Assembly: GCA_034431765.1 (NCBI GenBank)
Contig: DAOUDD010000029.1
Location: 1 to 48,901, forward strand
Length of the DNA stretch: 48,901 nt
Direction of reading: 5' to 3'
Source: DASYAN01 sp034431765
GTDB lineage: Bacteria > Chloroflexota > Ktedonobacteria > Ktedonobacterales > Ktedonobacteraceae
Below are positions 32,801 through 39,531 of the stretch, piece after piece. The notes beneath the pieces are model-generated. The model ran no database searches. It had not been told where the DNA came from and was given only the letters and a program-made list of their open reading frames with translations. The number at the start of each line of letters is the position of its first letter. The stretch's first letter is position 1. A program made the translations under genes and the position numbers.

Positions 32801-35800
32801 GAGGTCATACACCTCTTCTTCGCTTTTTGTATCTTCAATCGTGACAACCGATGCCATCCAGGTACCGCCGATGTAGTGCCAGTTCTCGGCGATATCTTTC
32901 AAGCGGGCGGCTTTGTCTGGGTGGCTGAGGCCAATCTCTGCGTAGAAGCGGGCAATCCCTTCGTTGATGATGAGCAGATCGTACTTCTCGCCTGTGCCGT
33001 ACATCGAGCGACCATCATATTCCAGATCCTCAGCGCGGCTTGCGCGGTAGATGCGCCCATGAATGCCAAACTGCAGCAGGATCAAGCGCACCTGTTGCGC
33101 CAACTCGTACGACGAGGTGTGGAAGCGCAGCATCGGATTGTCCTGTTTCATCAGCACACTGCCATCTGTCGAGAAGAGGCCGTCAAGAATGCCAGCCAGG
33201 AACTCTTTTTCCATGCTCAAGAAAGCAGTTGGAATGACCTTTTGTGGCCCCTTTACGTTGGGTGTCATGCCAACACGCACGAGTAGCGATGCTAACTTAT
33301 AGCATTCTAATCGTATAGATGCATGCTTGACGGCAACGCCACCATAACCAACAAAGTCTTTTTCGGCAAGTGTACGATGGGTGTGAATGTTCATGTCCGT
33401 CATCAAACCAGTAAATGTATCGTACCAGCTATCTTCATGCGTGCCAAAGGCCACTTTGCATTGGTAGGAATGGCTATTGCCATTGGTTACTTCACGCAAC
33501 GTACCATCCCCAAGAACTGCGCCGACGCAGAGGCCGAGCTTGCGGTCGTAAAAATTGGCAAAGCCTAGCTCACGTTTGGCAATATACTCTGTTGCCTCCT
33601 TTGGAAGATTCTGGCGCGGTCCGAAGGTTTCGTTGGGTACAACCAGAACTTTATCGCCCTCGGTCAGCTCGGAGATGGGTACCCATTGATATTTCTTGTC
33701 GCGCACAACCTTCAGTTTGTGGTCGGCAGTGCCTTTCAGATAGCCACCGTCAGAGAAATTGACACGGTAGATGCGTTGCAGGCCGTTGTTATAGAGCTTT
33801 TCGATAGGTTTCAGTCCGGCTGGAGTGCGAACTTTCATGCCCAGTTGCAGATCTCGTGCATACGTGTAACCGTGCTCCGTTGAAACAAGCGTATCGCCTG
33901 TCACACACGGATTCACACATCTAATGTTTTCGTAGTACCATGTATTCGACTCCTTATTGTATCGATCCATAAATACAACACCAGGTTCAGCCGATTCCCA
34001 GGCTGAGGTACAGATCAGGTCCCACAGGTGGCGTGCGCGGATGGTCTTCTTCACCTCGTCCTGCCAGATCAGGTTCCAGTCGGCATCATCCTTTACCGCC
34101 TGCATAAAGGCGTCGGAGATGCAGACGGAGAGGTTGGCATGCTCGATTTTTCCCGCCGTCTTTTTAACGGTGATGAACTCTTCTACATCTGGATGTGTGT
34201 CATCCAGCATGAGCATTAGCGCGCCACGACGTGAATTGGAGGTGTAGAAACCATTGCTGGAAAGCATATGAACATCCTCAACCTCGAAGTCATACACCTC
34301 TGATGGACCTACAAGCTGGATTGAGACGATCACATCTGTAAGGACTGTGGGTTGCGTAGCCACTCGCTCAAGGACTGCTACACTTCCACTTTGGGAAACT
34401 TGCTTGCTCTCTTCCACCAGGAGTAGTACCTCATCACCCTCTAACAGTTCGCGCAGGGGAACGGTCACAATCTCGCCACCACGCATAACGCCCATTTTAT
34501 GATCAAGCGTAATACGTACACTATTCCCTCGACCACTTGTCACCTCGTAGAGATCTTTGATGCCATTGCGGAAGACGTAGGTGAATGGTCGAAAGCCCTT
34601 GTGGGTTTGTGCCTGGATAGCCTCGCCTTTATCGAGACGATCTGCTAATTCTTGCGCTGGAATGAGTCCTTTGTCTGTGGCGATGCGCTCGTTTGGACCA
34701 AAACAGCCACCTTGTTGTATTACATCTCCTGTCGCTACTGAATACAATTGCGCCCAGGAACACGGACCAGAGGCGGTGCCGTTGACGGTTTTGATGTAGG
34801 AGCCGCGTGGACGTAGCGTCGAGAGGTTGATGCCAACACCACCACCACGAGCCATTATTTCGGTCATTATCTTCAGGTTGTCGAGGATACCCTGCCGACT
34901 GTCTTCGGGGCTTGGTATAACGAAGCAGTTTGAGACAACGACACCGGCGGAAATGAATGAGTGGTCTTCCTCGACTTCAATGTCCAGTACCGTGCCAGAG
35001 TAATCTTCAACAGCAATTTCATCAACTCGTACCCATTTAAGGTCGTTGTATTCAAAGTAGTACTTCAAGTCGATGTTATGCTCAGGCGCTTGAACCCCAA
35101 AGAACTGCTGAAAGAGAGGAGCACACTCATTTGCAGTAGCCTGAATACGATAAGCTGGTGTGCGACTGAGGCGATGCGTATTTTCTCGAATCGAGAACAG
35201 ATATCCCATTCTCAGGAGAAGTTGATGAATTTGGACAACAAGTGTTCGATTGGCTAGTACAATTCCAAGTTTGTTATCAGATACATAGCCATCAGCACTA
35301 AACAGTCCTCGTAGCAATTCTAGTGAAAGCTCATCAGGTAGATGCATCAGTTGATCAGGAATTTGCTTACTATGACTGTAACACCCAAGAAATGCCTTGA
35401 AGAACTCTCCAAGAGGCATGGAGTTTACCCACAGATCATACCAACGTTCTGTACTGCTCAGCTTAATAGAGGCTTCGATACCAAACTTGGCTTCGACAAT
35501 GCGTGCAATTTCTTCTGCTTCTTGTTGCTCTTCTAGAGAGAAAACGAGCTTGATTCCAGATGGAATATTGGTGCCTGTACGATGTGTGATACAACCGTCG
35601 CCAAGCCAACGTCCGAATAGATAACACAATTCACTATCTAGTGTAAGCTCATTTTGAACTTTATAATGTGTTCCCCAATCCGACACATAGCCATGCTCAC
35701 CACGCGTCGTAGCTTTAAAGAGCTTGCCGTCCTGTGTTTCATAACCTGAAGTATAATCATGGAGATGGATAGCTTCGGTGTAAGCTTCTTCATCGTTATG

Positions 35801-36445
35801 TGCAATAGCAACATAATCACCAGGCTTAATTTCTTTAGCAGGAATCCACTCTGGTTCTTGCTTTAATCGAAGTCCATCGCGTGACCTATGTTTGTTCACC
35901 CACTCTGAACGGACGAGGTATACTTTATGATCACCTGTCACGCGCAAATCATCATAGCCTATTTTCTTCGGGCGGATGATGTAGAGTGTTTCCTCGGTCT
36001 CGCGCTCAAATTTGTGGAGGACTGGACGGAGGCGATTGCGGTGTGTGACGACGAGGTCGCCAATTGAGAGCTGAGAGATGGGTTGATAGCCGCTTGCTGT
36101 GAGTACTTCCTGATCAGGAGGCATGCAGTTATAGTATGTAACCTGGTGGCCGGTGCCAGCACCTGCGAGGATGCGCCCGCCGGGGACGAATTGGAAGTTC
36201 GTGAGGGCTTCGTAGAACTTCTTCTCCCACTCCTCGCGCTTCTCTTCGCTCTGTTCGACGGAGGCAATGCCGCGTGCGACACGCGCCCAGAGCTGTTCGG
36301 GATAGAACTCCAGGGGACTACCACTGGCATCCTTGAGGGAGTACCGGTCCATAAAGACTTTTTGACGTATACCCTCCAATTGTGTCATATTTGATGTAGC
36401 TGCATTGACCGCCTCTGTGTCAGGTCGGTTTTCTTGCCCTAACAT
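29858..36445 (-). CDS. nrdJ: adenosylcobalamin-dependent (class II) ribonucleotide reductase containing four inteins
   Basis: 2195 codons. Removing four inteins leaves exteins 1-106, 507-580, 738-846, 1233-1474 and 1906-2195, giving about 821 residues, a normal class II size. Extein landmarks: FVPGGRILAGAG, YYN|CFVIPSPEDSR, GDVIQQGG|SRRGALMLMLDD, RCVNP|CGEQGLPSWGVCNLGAINL, PTGTTSLLSGVSSGIEP and SSISK|TVNAPNEHTV. By family knowledge Cys507 and Cys1244 are the redox pair, and Cys1233 with Asn845 and Glu1235 form the radical site. The tail has CPECGC and CRKCYSCGHSEC, the cysteine-rich swinging arm. It reduces nucleotides to deoxynucleotides using adenosylcobalamin, which the genes at 743-11006 help make. 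ATG 36445 has AAGGAG ten bases upstream. Confidence 0.95.
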   Translation of the reverse strand: MLGQENRPDTEAVNAATSNMTQLEGIRQKVFMDRYSLKDASGSPLEFYPEQLWARVARGIASVEQSEEKREEWEKKFYEALTNFQFVPGGRILAGAGTGHQVTYYNCMPPDQEVLTASGYQPISQLSIGDLVVTHRNRLRPVLHKFERETEETLYIIRPKKIGYDDLRVTGDHKVYLVRSEWVNKHRSRDGLRLKQEPEWIPAKEIKPGDYVAIAHNDEEAYTEAIHLHDYTSGYETQDGKLFKATTRGEHGYVSDWGTHYKVQNELTLDSELCYLFGRWLGDGCITHRTGTNIPSGIKLVFSLEEQQEAEEIARIVEAKFGIEASIKLSSTERWYDLWVNSMPLGEFFKAFLGCYSHSKQIPDQLMHLPDELSLELLRGLFSADGYVSDNKLGIVLANRTLVVQIHQLLLRMGYLFSIRENTHRLSRTPAYRIQATANECAPLFQQFFGVQAPEHNIDLKYYFEYNDLKWVRVDEIAVEDYSGTVLDIEVEEDHSFISAGVVVSNCFVIPSPEDSRQGILDNLKIMTEIMARGGGVGINLSTLRPRGSYIKTVNGTASGPCSWAQLYSVATGDVIQQGGCFGPNERIATDKGLIPAQELADRLDKGEAIQAQTHKGFRPFTYVFRNGIKDLYEVTSGRGNSVRITLDHKMGVMRGGEIVTVPLRELLEGDEVLLLVEESKQVSQSGSVAVLERVATQPTVLTDVIVSIQLVGPSEVYDFEVEDVHMLSSNGFYTSNSRRGALMLMLDDTHPDVEEFITVKKTAGKIEHANLSVCISDAFMQAVKDDADWNLIWQDEVKKTIRARHLWDLICTSAWESAEPGVVFMDRYNKESNTWYYENIRCVNPCVTGDTLVSTEHGYTYARDLQLGMKVRTPAGLKPIEKLYNNGLQRIYRVNFSDGGYLKGTADHKLKVVRDKKYQWVPISELTEGDKVLVVPNETFGPRQNLPKEATEYIAKRELGFANFYDRKLGLCVGAVLGDGTLREVTNGNSHSYQCKVAFGTHEDSWYDTFTGLMTDMNIHTHRTLAEKDFVGYGGVAVKHASIRLECYKLASLLVRVGMTPNVKGPQKVIPTAFLSMEKEFLAGILDGLFSTDGSVLMKQDNPMLRFHTSSYELAQQVRLILLQFGIHGRIYRASRAEDLEYDGRSMYGTGEKYDLLIINEGIARFYAEIGLSHPDKAARLKDIAENWHYIGGTWMASVVTIEDTKSEEEVYDLYEPETLTWITNGYCSLDCGEQGLPSWGVCNLGAINLSAFVENRAMDWERLATISKTAMRFLDNVVDANEYFIPENREAQLSTRRTGLGTMGLADALIKMGVAYGSEESLPIIERIYSTIRDASYEASADIAVEKGVFPQFEREKYMQGKFIKRLPRALQDKIRKQGIRNAVLLTQAPTGTTSLLSGVSSGIEPVYDFAMIRRDRTGEHIMYHPLLQEWRDEHTDEETPGYFVSSKDLSPEEHVRVQAMVQRYTDSSISKCVVGDTLVSSERGLLPIVDLYVGEQPDTFRSLALHVASLKGTQLTSHFYFGGIKPTQRVKLADGHEITGTPNHQLYVGTSEGLLWKRLDELVPGDYVALKIGAQLFGIDVPLHGFRQSTVRSGYQKTISIPAFMNPVLAHFIGSYMAEGCIVHYTVRITNNDESVLERLREDSRLLFGLDGNITPQGKNNALTLQINSKSLCELLRFLGCEGKAAQKTIPWSILQSSRESMVAFLSGLYLDGFITDTKVAICLASQKLIQQLQIVFDNFGVQTWITVKHNAQYNRDYYELNAHEQEAQRILHLLTFDETHKRERALKLLQREFQNNKSDIIPIEAQKSVFAEASRTVRYRHHSYSQALKQDGREKMLSWFGLRQLANDPEVQLAPSLQEIWQESLHFRPVIAVENSGEQPVYDLSVPSTTAFVGNGIVNHNTVNAPNEHTVDQVQKLYRLAYEMGCKGVTYYRDGSRDAVLTRVEDEKKKSAEAKPAEQGQQVQQSQAAPQGAASTTQAAFVSPASNGATASHSTGSAMIPSESIEHGIKQRPAVMQGYTRQVRAPEGKINVTINSDEQGPFEVFVNVGKAGSDIAALSEALGRLISLNLQVLSPLSPVDRAQEIAKQLRGIGGSRSVGFGVQQVRSLPDAVARALEIHMESLLTAQRESATTTPNEASAPSSVAQHLDGSQHLNLETTQLTGNLCPECGCNTMVYEEGCRKCYSCGHSEC
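30731..32023 (-). other. intein 4 of NrdJ (431 aa, LAGLIDADG type)
   Basis: Residues 1475-1905 of the precursor. Block A is CVVGDTLVSSERGLLPIVDL; block B is GTPNHQLYV with its His at 1547. Two endonuclease helices read LAHFIGSYMAEGCI and MVAFLSGLYLDGFI. The end is FVGNGIVNHN, the standard His-Asn, followed by Thr as the first extein residue (SISK|TVNAPNEH). All splicing residues are present. The endonuclease acidic positions are Glu (MAEG) and Asp (YLDG). The DNA is visibly more AT-rich than the flanking exteins. Confidence 0.92.
32750..33907 (-). other. intein 3 of NrdJ (386 aa, LAGLIDADG type, Leu-Asp C-terminus)
   Basis: Residues 847-1232. Block A is CVTGDTLVSTEHGYTYARDL; block B is KGTADHKLKVV with its His at 909. 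The endonuclease helices are LCVGAVLGDGTL and FLAGILDGLFSTDGSV. The C-terminus reads WITNGYCSLD before Cys1233: the usual penultimate His and last Asn are Leu and Asp. Aspartate-ended inteins have been reported to splice, so activity is possible. The next residue is the expected thiyl-radical cysteine of the NPCGE site, so failed splicing would leave a dead enzyme. Confidence 0.9.
34235..34705 (-). other. intein 2 of NrdJ (157 aa mini-intein)
   Basis: Residues 581-737. Block A is CFGPNERIATDKGLIPAQEL; block B is VRITLDHKMGV with its His at 649. Only about 67 residues separate block B from block F (SEVYDFEVEDVHML), too few for an endonuclease, so this is a true mini-intein. The end is SSNGFYTSN with Ser instead of His before the final Asn, followed by Ser738 (QQGG|SRRGAL). 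Confidence 0.92.
34928..36127 (-). other. intein 1 of NrdJ (400 aa, LAGLIDADG type)
   Basis: Residues 107-506. Block A is CMPPDQEVLTASGYQPISQL; block B is RVTGDHKVYLV with its His at 173. The endonuclease helices are CYLFGRWLGDGC and LELLRGLFSADGYV, with both Asp residues kept. Block F/G is GTVLDIEVEEDHSFISAG then VVVSN: the penultimate position is Ser, the last Asn506. The following Cys507 is both the splicing nucleophile and an expected redox-active cysteine of the reductase (YYN|CFVIP). Confidence 0.92.
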
Positions 36446-36634
36446 GTCTGATAAGCTCCTTTTTTCATTGACGAAATAAGAAATACATGTGTGCCTGCTT
36501 CTTCTCCTGGCACCATTCATGGAAGCAAGGGCTGGACCAGGAAGTGATCACAGAGCACGGAACGTTGCTGGTTGATGCGTCTTCGGCAGCATATACACAT
36601 TCGACCGTGAACATTTGTTTGCCTTCCGCAATCC

Positions 36635-36663
36635 AGTATACTCGTAAAAAACGCCAAAAACAA
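36635..36663 (-). promoter_or_regulatory. promoter of nrdJ
   Basis: On the minus strand TTGTTT (36663-36658), a 17-bp spacer, then TATACT (36640-36635), about 190 bp upstream of the nrdJ start. The AACCCCTAT element overlaps the -35 edge. Confidence 0.55.
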
Positions 36664-36712
36664 CCCCTATAGCACAACATGTTGGGGCAAAATCCTTTTT
36701 GGTCACAAGATG

Positions 36713-36740
36713 TTGATGAAGGGGAAATCTATGATACAAT
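36713..36740 (+). promoter_or_regulatory. promoter of cinA
   Basis: TTGATG (36713-36718) and TACAAT (36735-36740) with a 16-bp spacer, 84 bp before the cinA start. The ATAGGGGTT element overlaps the end of the -10. Confidence 0.5.
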
Positions 36741-36823
36741 AGGGGTTATCTGTAAAGCGAGACACGTGCTGTGCCGTTATGCCGGCAAGAAGAAGGTTTG
36801 AGGATTGATATTCAGGAGGATGT

Positions 36824-38065
36824 ATGCGTGCTGAAATACTTTCGTGTGGCACTGAACTGCTCTTAGGCCATATTACCGATACGAATGCCACCTACCTGGC
36901 TCAGAGTCTGGCGGCGATGGGGATTGATCTGTATTTTGTGTCGCAGGTTGGCGATAACCGTGGGCGTATCGTGGAGACGCTGCAACGAGCCTGGCAGCGT
37001 TCAGATCTGATTATTATGACAGGAGGGCTAGGCCCGACTGAAGACGACCTGGCACGTGAGTCGATCAGTGATCTGCTGGGCGAGAAGATGGAGGTTGACC
37101 CGGAGTTAGAGGCGAATTTGCGTGCTCGCTTTGGCACCTTGAAGGTAGCAATGCCAGAGCGCAACCTCAAGCAGGCCACCTTGATCCCTTCAGCGCAGAG
37201 TCTTCCCAATCCTGAGGGAACGGCTCCCGGCTGGTTTGTGGAGAAAGACGGACGGATCATCGTCGCCATGCCGGGCGTGCCGCGTGAGATGTATCGCATG
37301 TGGGAGCAAGAGGTTGTGACGCGCCTGGCGAAGGATACCGGCGGTCTGATCTTCACACGTCTGCTGCGCGTCTATGGGCTGGGCGAATCAACGATAGAGG
37401 AGATGCTGGGAGAGCTGATTCACAACACTAATCCGACGCTTGCAACCTACGCCAAGTCCGATGCCGTTGATGTGCGTATCACTGCCAAGGCCGAAACGAC
37501 CGAGAAGGCGCTGGAACTGGTGGCAGAGATGGAGGAGCGCGCGCGTACAGTGCTGGGGCATCACGTCTTCGGCATCGAAGGTGATACGCTTGCCAGTGTG
37601 ATTGGCAAAGGGTTACAGGAGCGCGAACAGACGCTCAGCGTAATGGAATCGCTCACCGGTGGTCTGCTAGCAAGCACGATCACAGATTTCCAGAGCAGTT
37701 CCAAGCACTTTATTGGTGGGATTGTTACGTACAGTACACCTCTTAAAGCTCAGATGGGTGTTCCGCAGGAGACACTGGATACGCATGGAGCGGTCAGTGA
37801 GCAAACGGCGCGAGCGATGGCGCATGCTGTACGTGAGCGTCTACACACAGATTTTGGCATCGGTATAACTGGTGTAGCGGGTCCCGGCAAGCAGGAAGAC
37901 AAGCCGGTTGGTACAGTCTTTATTGCCGTAGAGGGTCCTGATGGGGTGGTTGCTGGTATGGGACCGGGCTGGCGCGGCAATCGGACTGATAACAAGCGGC
38001 ACGCAGTGTTATTTGCCCTGAATATGTTGCGCTACTACCTGGAAGGCATTGCTAAACCAGAGTAG
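36824..38065 (+). CDS. cinA: CinA: competence/damage-inducible protein with NMN deamidase domain
   Basis: 413 residues, the usual two-domain length. The N-terminal MoCF/molybdopterin-binding-like domain (1-170) has EILSCGTELLLGHITDTNATYLA and MTGGLGPTEDD, and is linked to ADP-ribose pyrophosphatase activity in some members. A middle KH-like part follows. The C-terminal PncC domain (about 255-405) shows SVMESLTGGLLASTITDFQSSSKHFIGGIVTYS and GIGITGVAGPG, and deamidates nicotinamide mononucleotide to recycle NAD. AGGAGG lies four bases before the ATG. It is divergent from nrdJ and followed by an aldo/keto reductase gene 114 bp away. Confidence 0.95.
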   Translation: MRAEILSCGTELLLGHITDTNATYLAQSLAAMGIDLYFVSQVGDNRGRIVETLQRAWQRSDLIIMTGGLGPTEDDLARESISDLLGEKMEVDPELEANLRARFGTLKVAMPERNLKQATLIPSAQSLPNPEGTAPGWFVEKDGRIIVAMPGVPREMYRMWEQEVVTRLAKDTGGLIFTRLLRVYGLGESTIEEMLGELIHNTNPTLATYAKSDAVDVRITAKAETTEKALELVAEMEERARTVLGHHVFGIEGDTLASVIGKGLQEREQTLSVMESLTGGLLASTITDFQSSSKHFIGGIVTYSTPLKAQMGVPQETLDTHGAVSEQTARAMAHAVRERLHTDFGIGITGVAGPGKQEDKPVGTVFIAVEGPDGVVAGMGPGWRGNRTDNKRHAVLFALNMLRYYLEGIAKPE

Positions 38066-38120
38066 GGCGGCTGCGCGTATAAGTGGTGATGGCAAAAAGG
38101 CAGCAGGGAGATTGTATTTT

Positions 38121-38149
38121 ATTCTGTATACATACAAAATGTACAGAAT
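38121..38149 (+). promoter_or_regulatory. inverted repeat upstream of the aldo/keto reductase gene
   Basis: ATTCTGTA (38121-38128) and TACAGAAT (38142-38149) are perfect eight-base arms 13 bp apart, 31 bp before the reductase start. The layout fits a dimeric repressor site. No strong -35/-10 pair overlaps it. Confidence 0.4.
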
Positions 38150-38179
38150 ATTTTCAGGAGCATTTGGAGGGAAAAGAGT

Positions 38180-39142
38180 ATGGAGTATCGTCATCTGGGG
38201 CGTGCGGGTGTTCGTGTGAGCGCTATTGCGCTTGGAAGCTGGCTCACCTATGGACACGCGGTTGAGCAGCAGGCCGCAATCGACTGTATCCACCGAGCAT
38301 ACGAGCAGGGGGTAAACTTCTTCGACACCTCGAACAACTACAATAACGGCGAGGCCGAGAAAGTCGTTGGGCAGGGTTTGAAGGACTATTCTCGCTCATC
38401 CTATGTCCTGGCAACGAAAGTATTTTTCCCGATCGGGGAGGGTCCAAATGATCGTGGCCTCTCGCGCAAGCATATCATGGAACAGTGTCATGCGAGCTTG
38501 AAACGGTTAGGTGTAGACTATCTGGACCTCTATCAATGCCATCGCTACGACGCTGAGACGCCACTTGACGAGACGCTGCGTGCGCTGGACGATCTCGTCA
38601 CGCAGGGCAAGGTGCTCTACGTCGGTACCTCTGAGTGGAGTGCAGTGCAGATCGCAGATGCGGTCAATACAGCGAGCAGGCTCAATCTGGACCAGATCGT
38701 CTCGAACCAACCCGTGTACAATATGATGTATCGACGTATCGAGCGAGAGGTTGTGCCACTATGTGAGCGCGAAGGGATCGGGCAGATCGTCTTCTCTCCG
38801 CTGGCGCAGGGTGTGCTCACTGGAAAGTACAAGCCGGGTCAGCAACCTGGTGCGGGAACGCGTGCGGCTAATGAGCAGGTAAACATGTTTATGAAGCATC
38901 TCCTGAATGATCGAACGTTGTCGGCTGTACAGGAGTTGCAGAAGCTTGCCGATGAAGGTGGCTACAAGTTAAGCCAGCTAGCACTTGCCTGGGTGTTGCA
39001 GCAGAGAAACATCACCTCGGCCATCATCGGAGCCTCGCGTCCAGAGCAAGTTGATGAGAACTTGCAGGCCACCAACATTCGTCTCAGTGAGAACGATCTG
39101 AAGCGCATTGATAGCATTCTGGAAGGCGTGATCGGTTACTAG
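38180..39142 (+). CDS. aldo/keto reductase
   Basis: 320 residues, NADPH-dependent (beta/alpha)8-barrel oxidoreductase. The catalytic tetrad is visible: Asp and Tyr in FFDTSNNYNNGEAEK (about 50-55), Lys in VLATKVF, and His in YQCHRYD. The C-terminal IIGASRPEQVDENLQA is the coenzyme-binding segment. It resembles the potassium-channel-beta-subunit/YghZ subgroup, which reduces aldehydes such as methylglyoxal, but the true substrate cannot be told. GGAGGG lies before the ATG. An inverted repeat at 38121-38149 may be its operator and a strong hairpin follows the stop. Confidence 0.93.
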   Translation: MEYRHLGRAGVRVSAIALGSWLTYGHAVEQQAAIDCIHRAYEQGVNFFDTSNNYNNGEAEKVVGQGLKDYSRSSYVLATKVFFPIGEGPNDRGLSRKHIMEQCHASLKRLGVDYLDLYQCHRYDAETPLDETLRALDDLVTQGKVLYVGTSEWSAVQIADAVNTASRLNLDQIVSNQPVYNMMYRRIEREVVPLCEREGIGQIVFSPLAQGVLTGKYKPGQQPGAGTRAANEQVNMFMKHLLNDRTLSAVQELQKLADEGGYKLSQLALAWVLQQRNITSAIIGASRPEQVDENLQATNIRLSENDLKRIDSILEGVIGY

Positions 39143-39156
39143 TATTGTAGTTTGTG

Positions 39157-39197
39157 GACCGGATAGGAAAAGCGTACTGCTCTTTTCCTATCCGGTC
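39157..39197 (+). terminator. terminator-like hairpin after the aldo/keto reductase gene
   Basis: A perfect 16-bp stem, 39157-39172 (GACCGGATAGGAAAAG) with 39182-39197, nine-base loop, 15 bp after the stop codon. There is no T-tract; instead the last four bases of the 3' arm (GGTC) are the first bases of the tandem array. Confidence 0.65.
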
Positions 39198-39383
39198 ACA
39201 GAGAGACGCGCTGGTCATAGAAAGACGCGGCGGTTATAGAAAGGCATACAGGTCATAGAGAGACCTGCCAGTCAGGGAGAGATGTACAGGTCACAAAGAG
39301 ACGCGCCGGTTATAGAGAGGCGTACTGGTTATAAAATGACGAGCCGGTCACGGAGAGACGTGCTGGTCACAGAGAGACGGAAG
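39194..39383. repeat. 19-bp tandem repeat array, ten units
   Basis: Ten consecutive units, each exactly 19 bp, begin at 39194, 39213, 39232, 39251, 39270, 39289, 39308, 39327, 39346 and 39365. Rough consensus: GGTCAYAGAGAGACGCGCY. Units differ by several substitutions but no insertion or deletion breaks the phase. There are no spacers, so it is not CRISPR; 19 is not a multiple of three and stops interrupt the frames, so it is not coding. Confidence 0.9.
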
Positions 39384-39531
39384 GGAACAGAGGGAAGTAT
39401 TCTCCGGGGTATATTTAAAGAGAAATGGTGAAGCGTATCAGGAATAAAACTTAGTGTTCTGCATGTTTTCTATTGTGTATGGTATACTTTAGAAATAACA
39501 CTGTTTTTCTGTTGGAAGCGAGGCTTTTGGT

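Larger units (their letters stand above)
36446..36823. other. 378-bp divergent promoter region of nrdJ and cinA
   Basis: No gene. It holds a promoter for each direction and an inverted pair, AACCCCTAT (36662-36670) and ATAGGGGTT (36739-36747), each next to one of the promoters. No B12 box was found, so nrdJ itself is not under a cobalamin riboswitch here. Confidence 0.5.
39143..39531. other. 389-bp region holding a hairpin and a tandem repeat array
   Basis: Contains the hairpin after the aldo/keto reductase gene (39157-39197), the 19-bp tandem array (39194-39383), and then an AT-rich stretch that probably carries the promoter for the protease gene at 39532. No coding sequence was recognised. 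Confidence 0.6.

Noticed and set aside
29858..36445. Frameshift or assembly artefact explaining the very long reductase frame
   Set aside because: The frame is continuous and each insert has complete Hint-domain motifs with clean extein junctions, so inteins explain the length.
36446..36823. NrdR boxes ahead of nrdJ
   Set aside because: The AACCCCTAT elements and surrounding bases do not match the 16-bp NrdR consensus well enough; kept only as an unnamed inverted pair.
36446..36823. Cobalamin riboswitch controlling nrdJ
   Set aside because: No B12 box or aptamer core was found upstream of nrdJ; the only clear copy is at 4630-4812.
39194..39383. CRISPR array
   Set aside because: The 19-bp units are directly adjacent without spacers, vary in sequence, and no cas gene is nearby.
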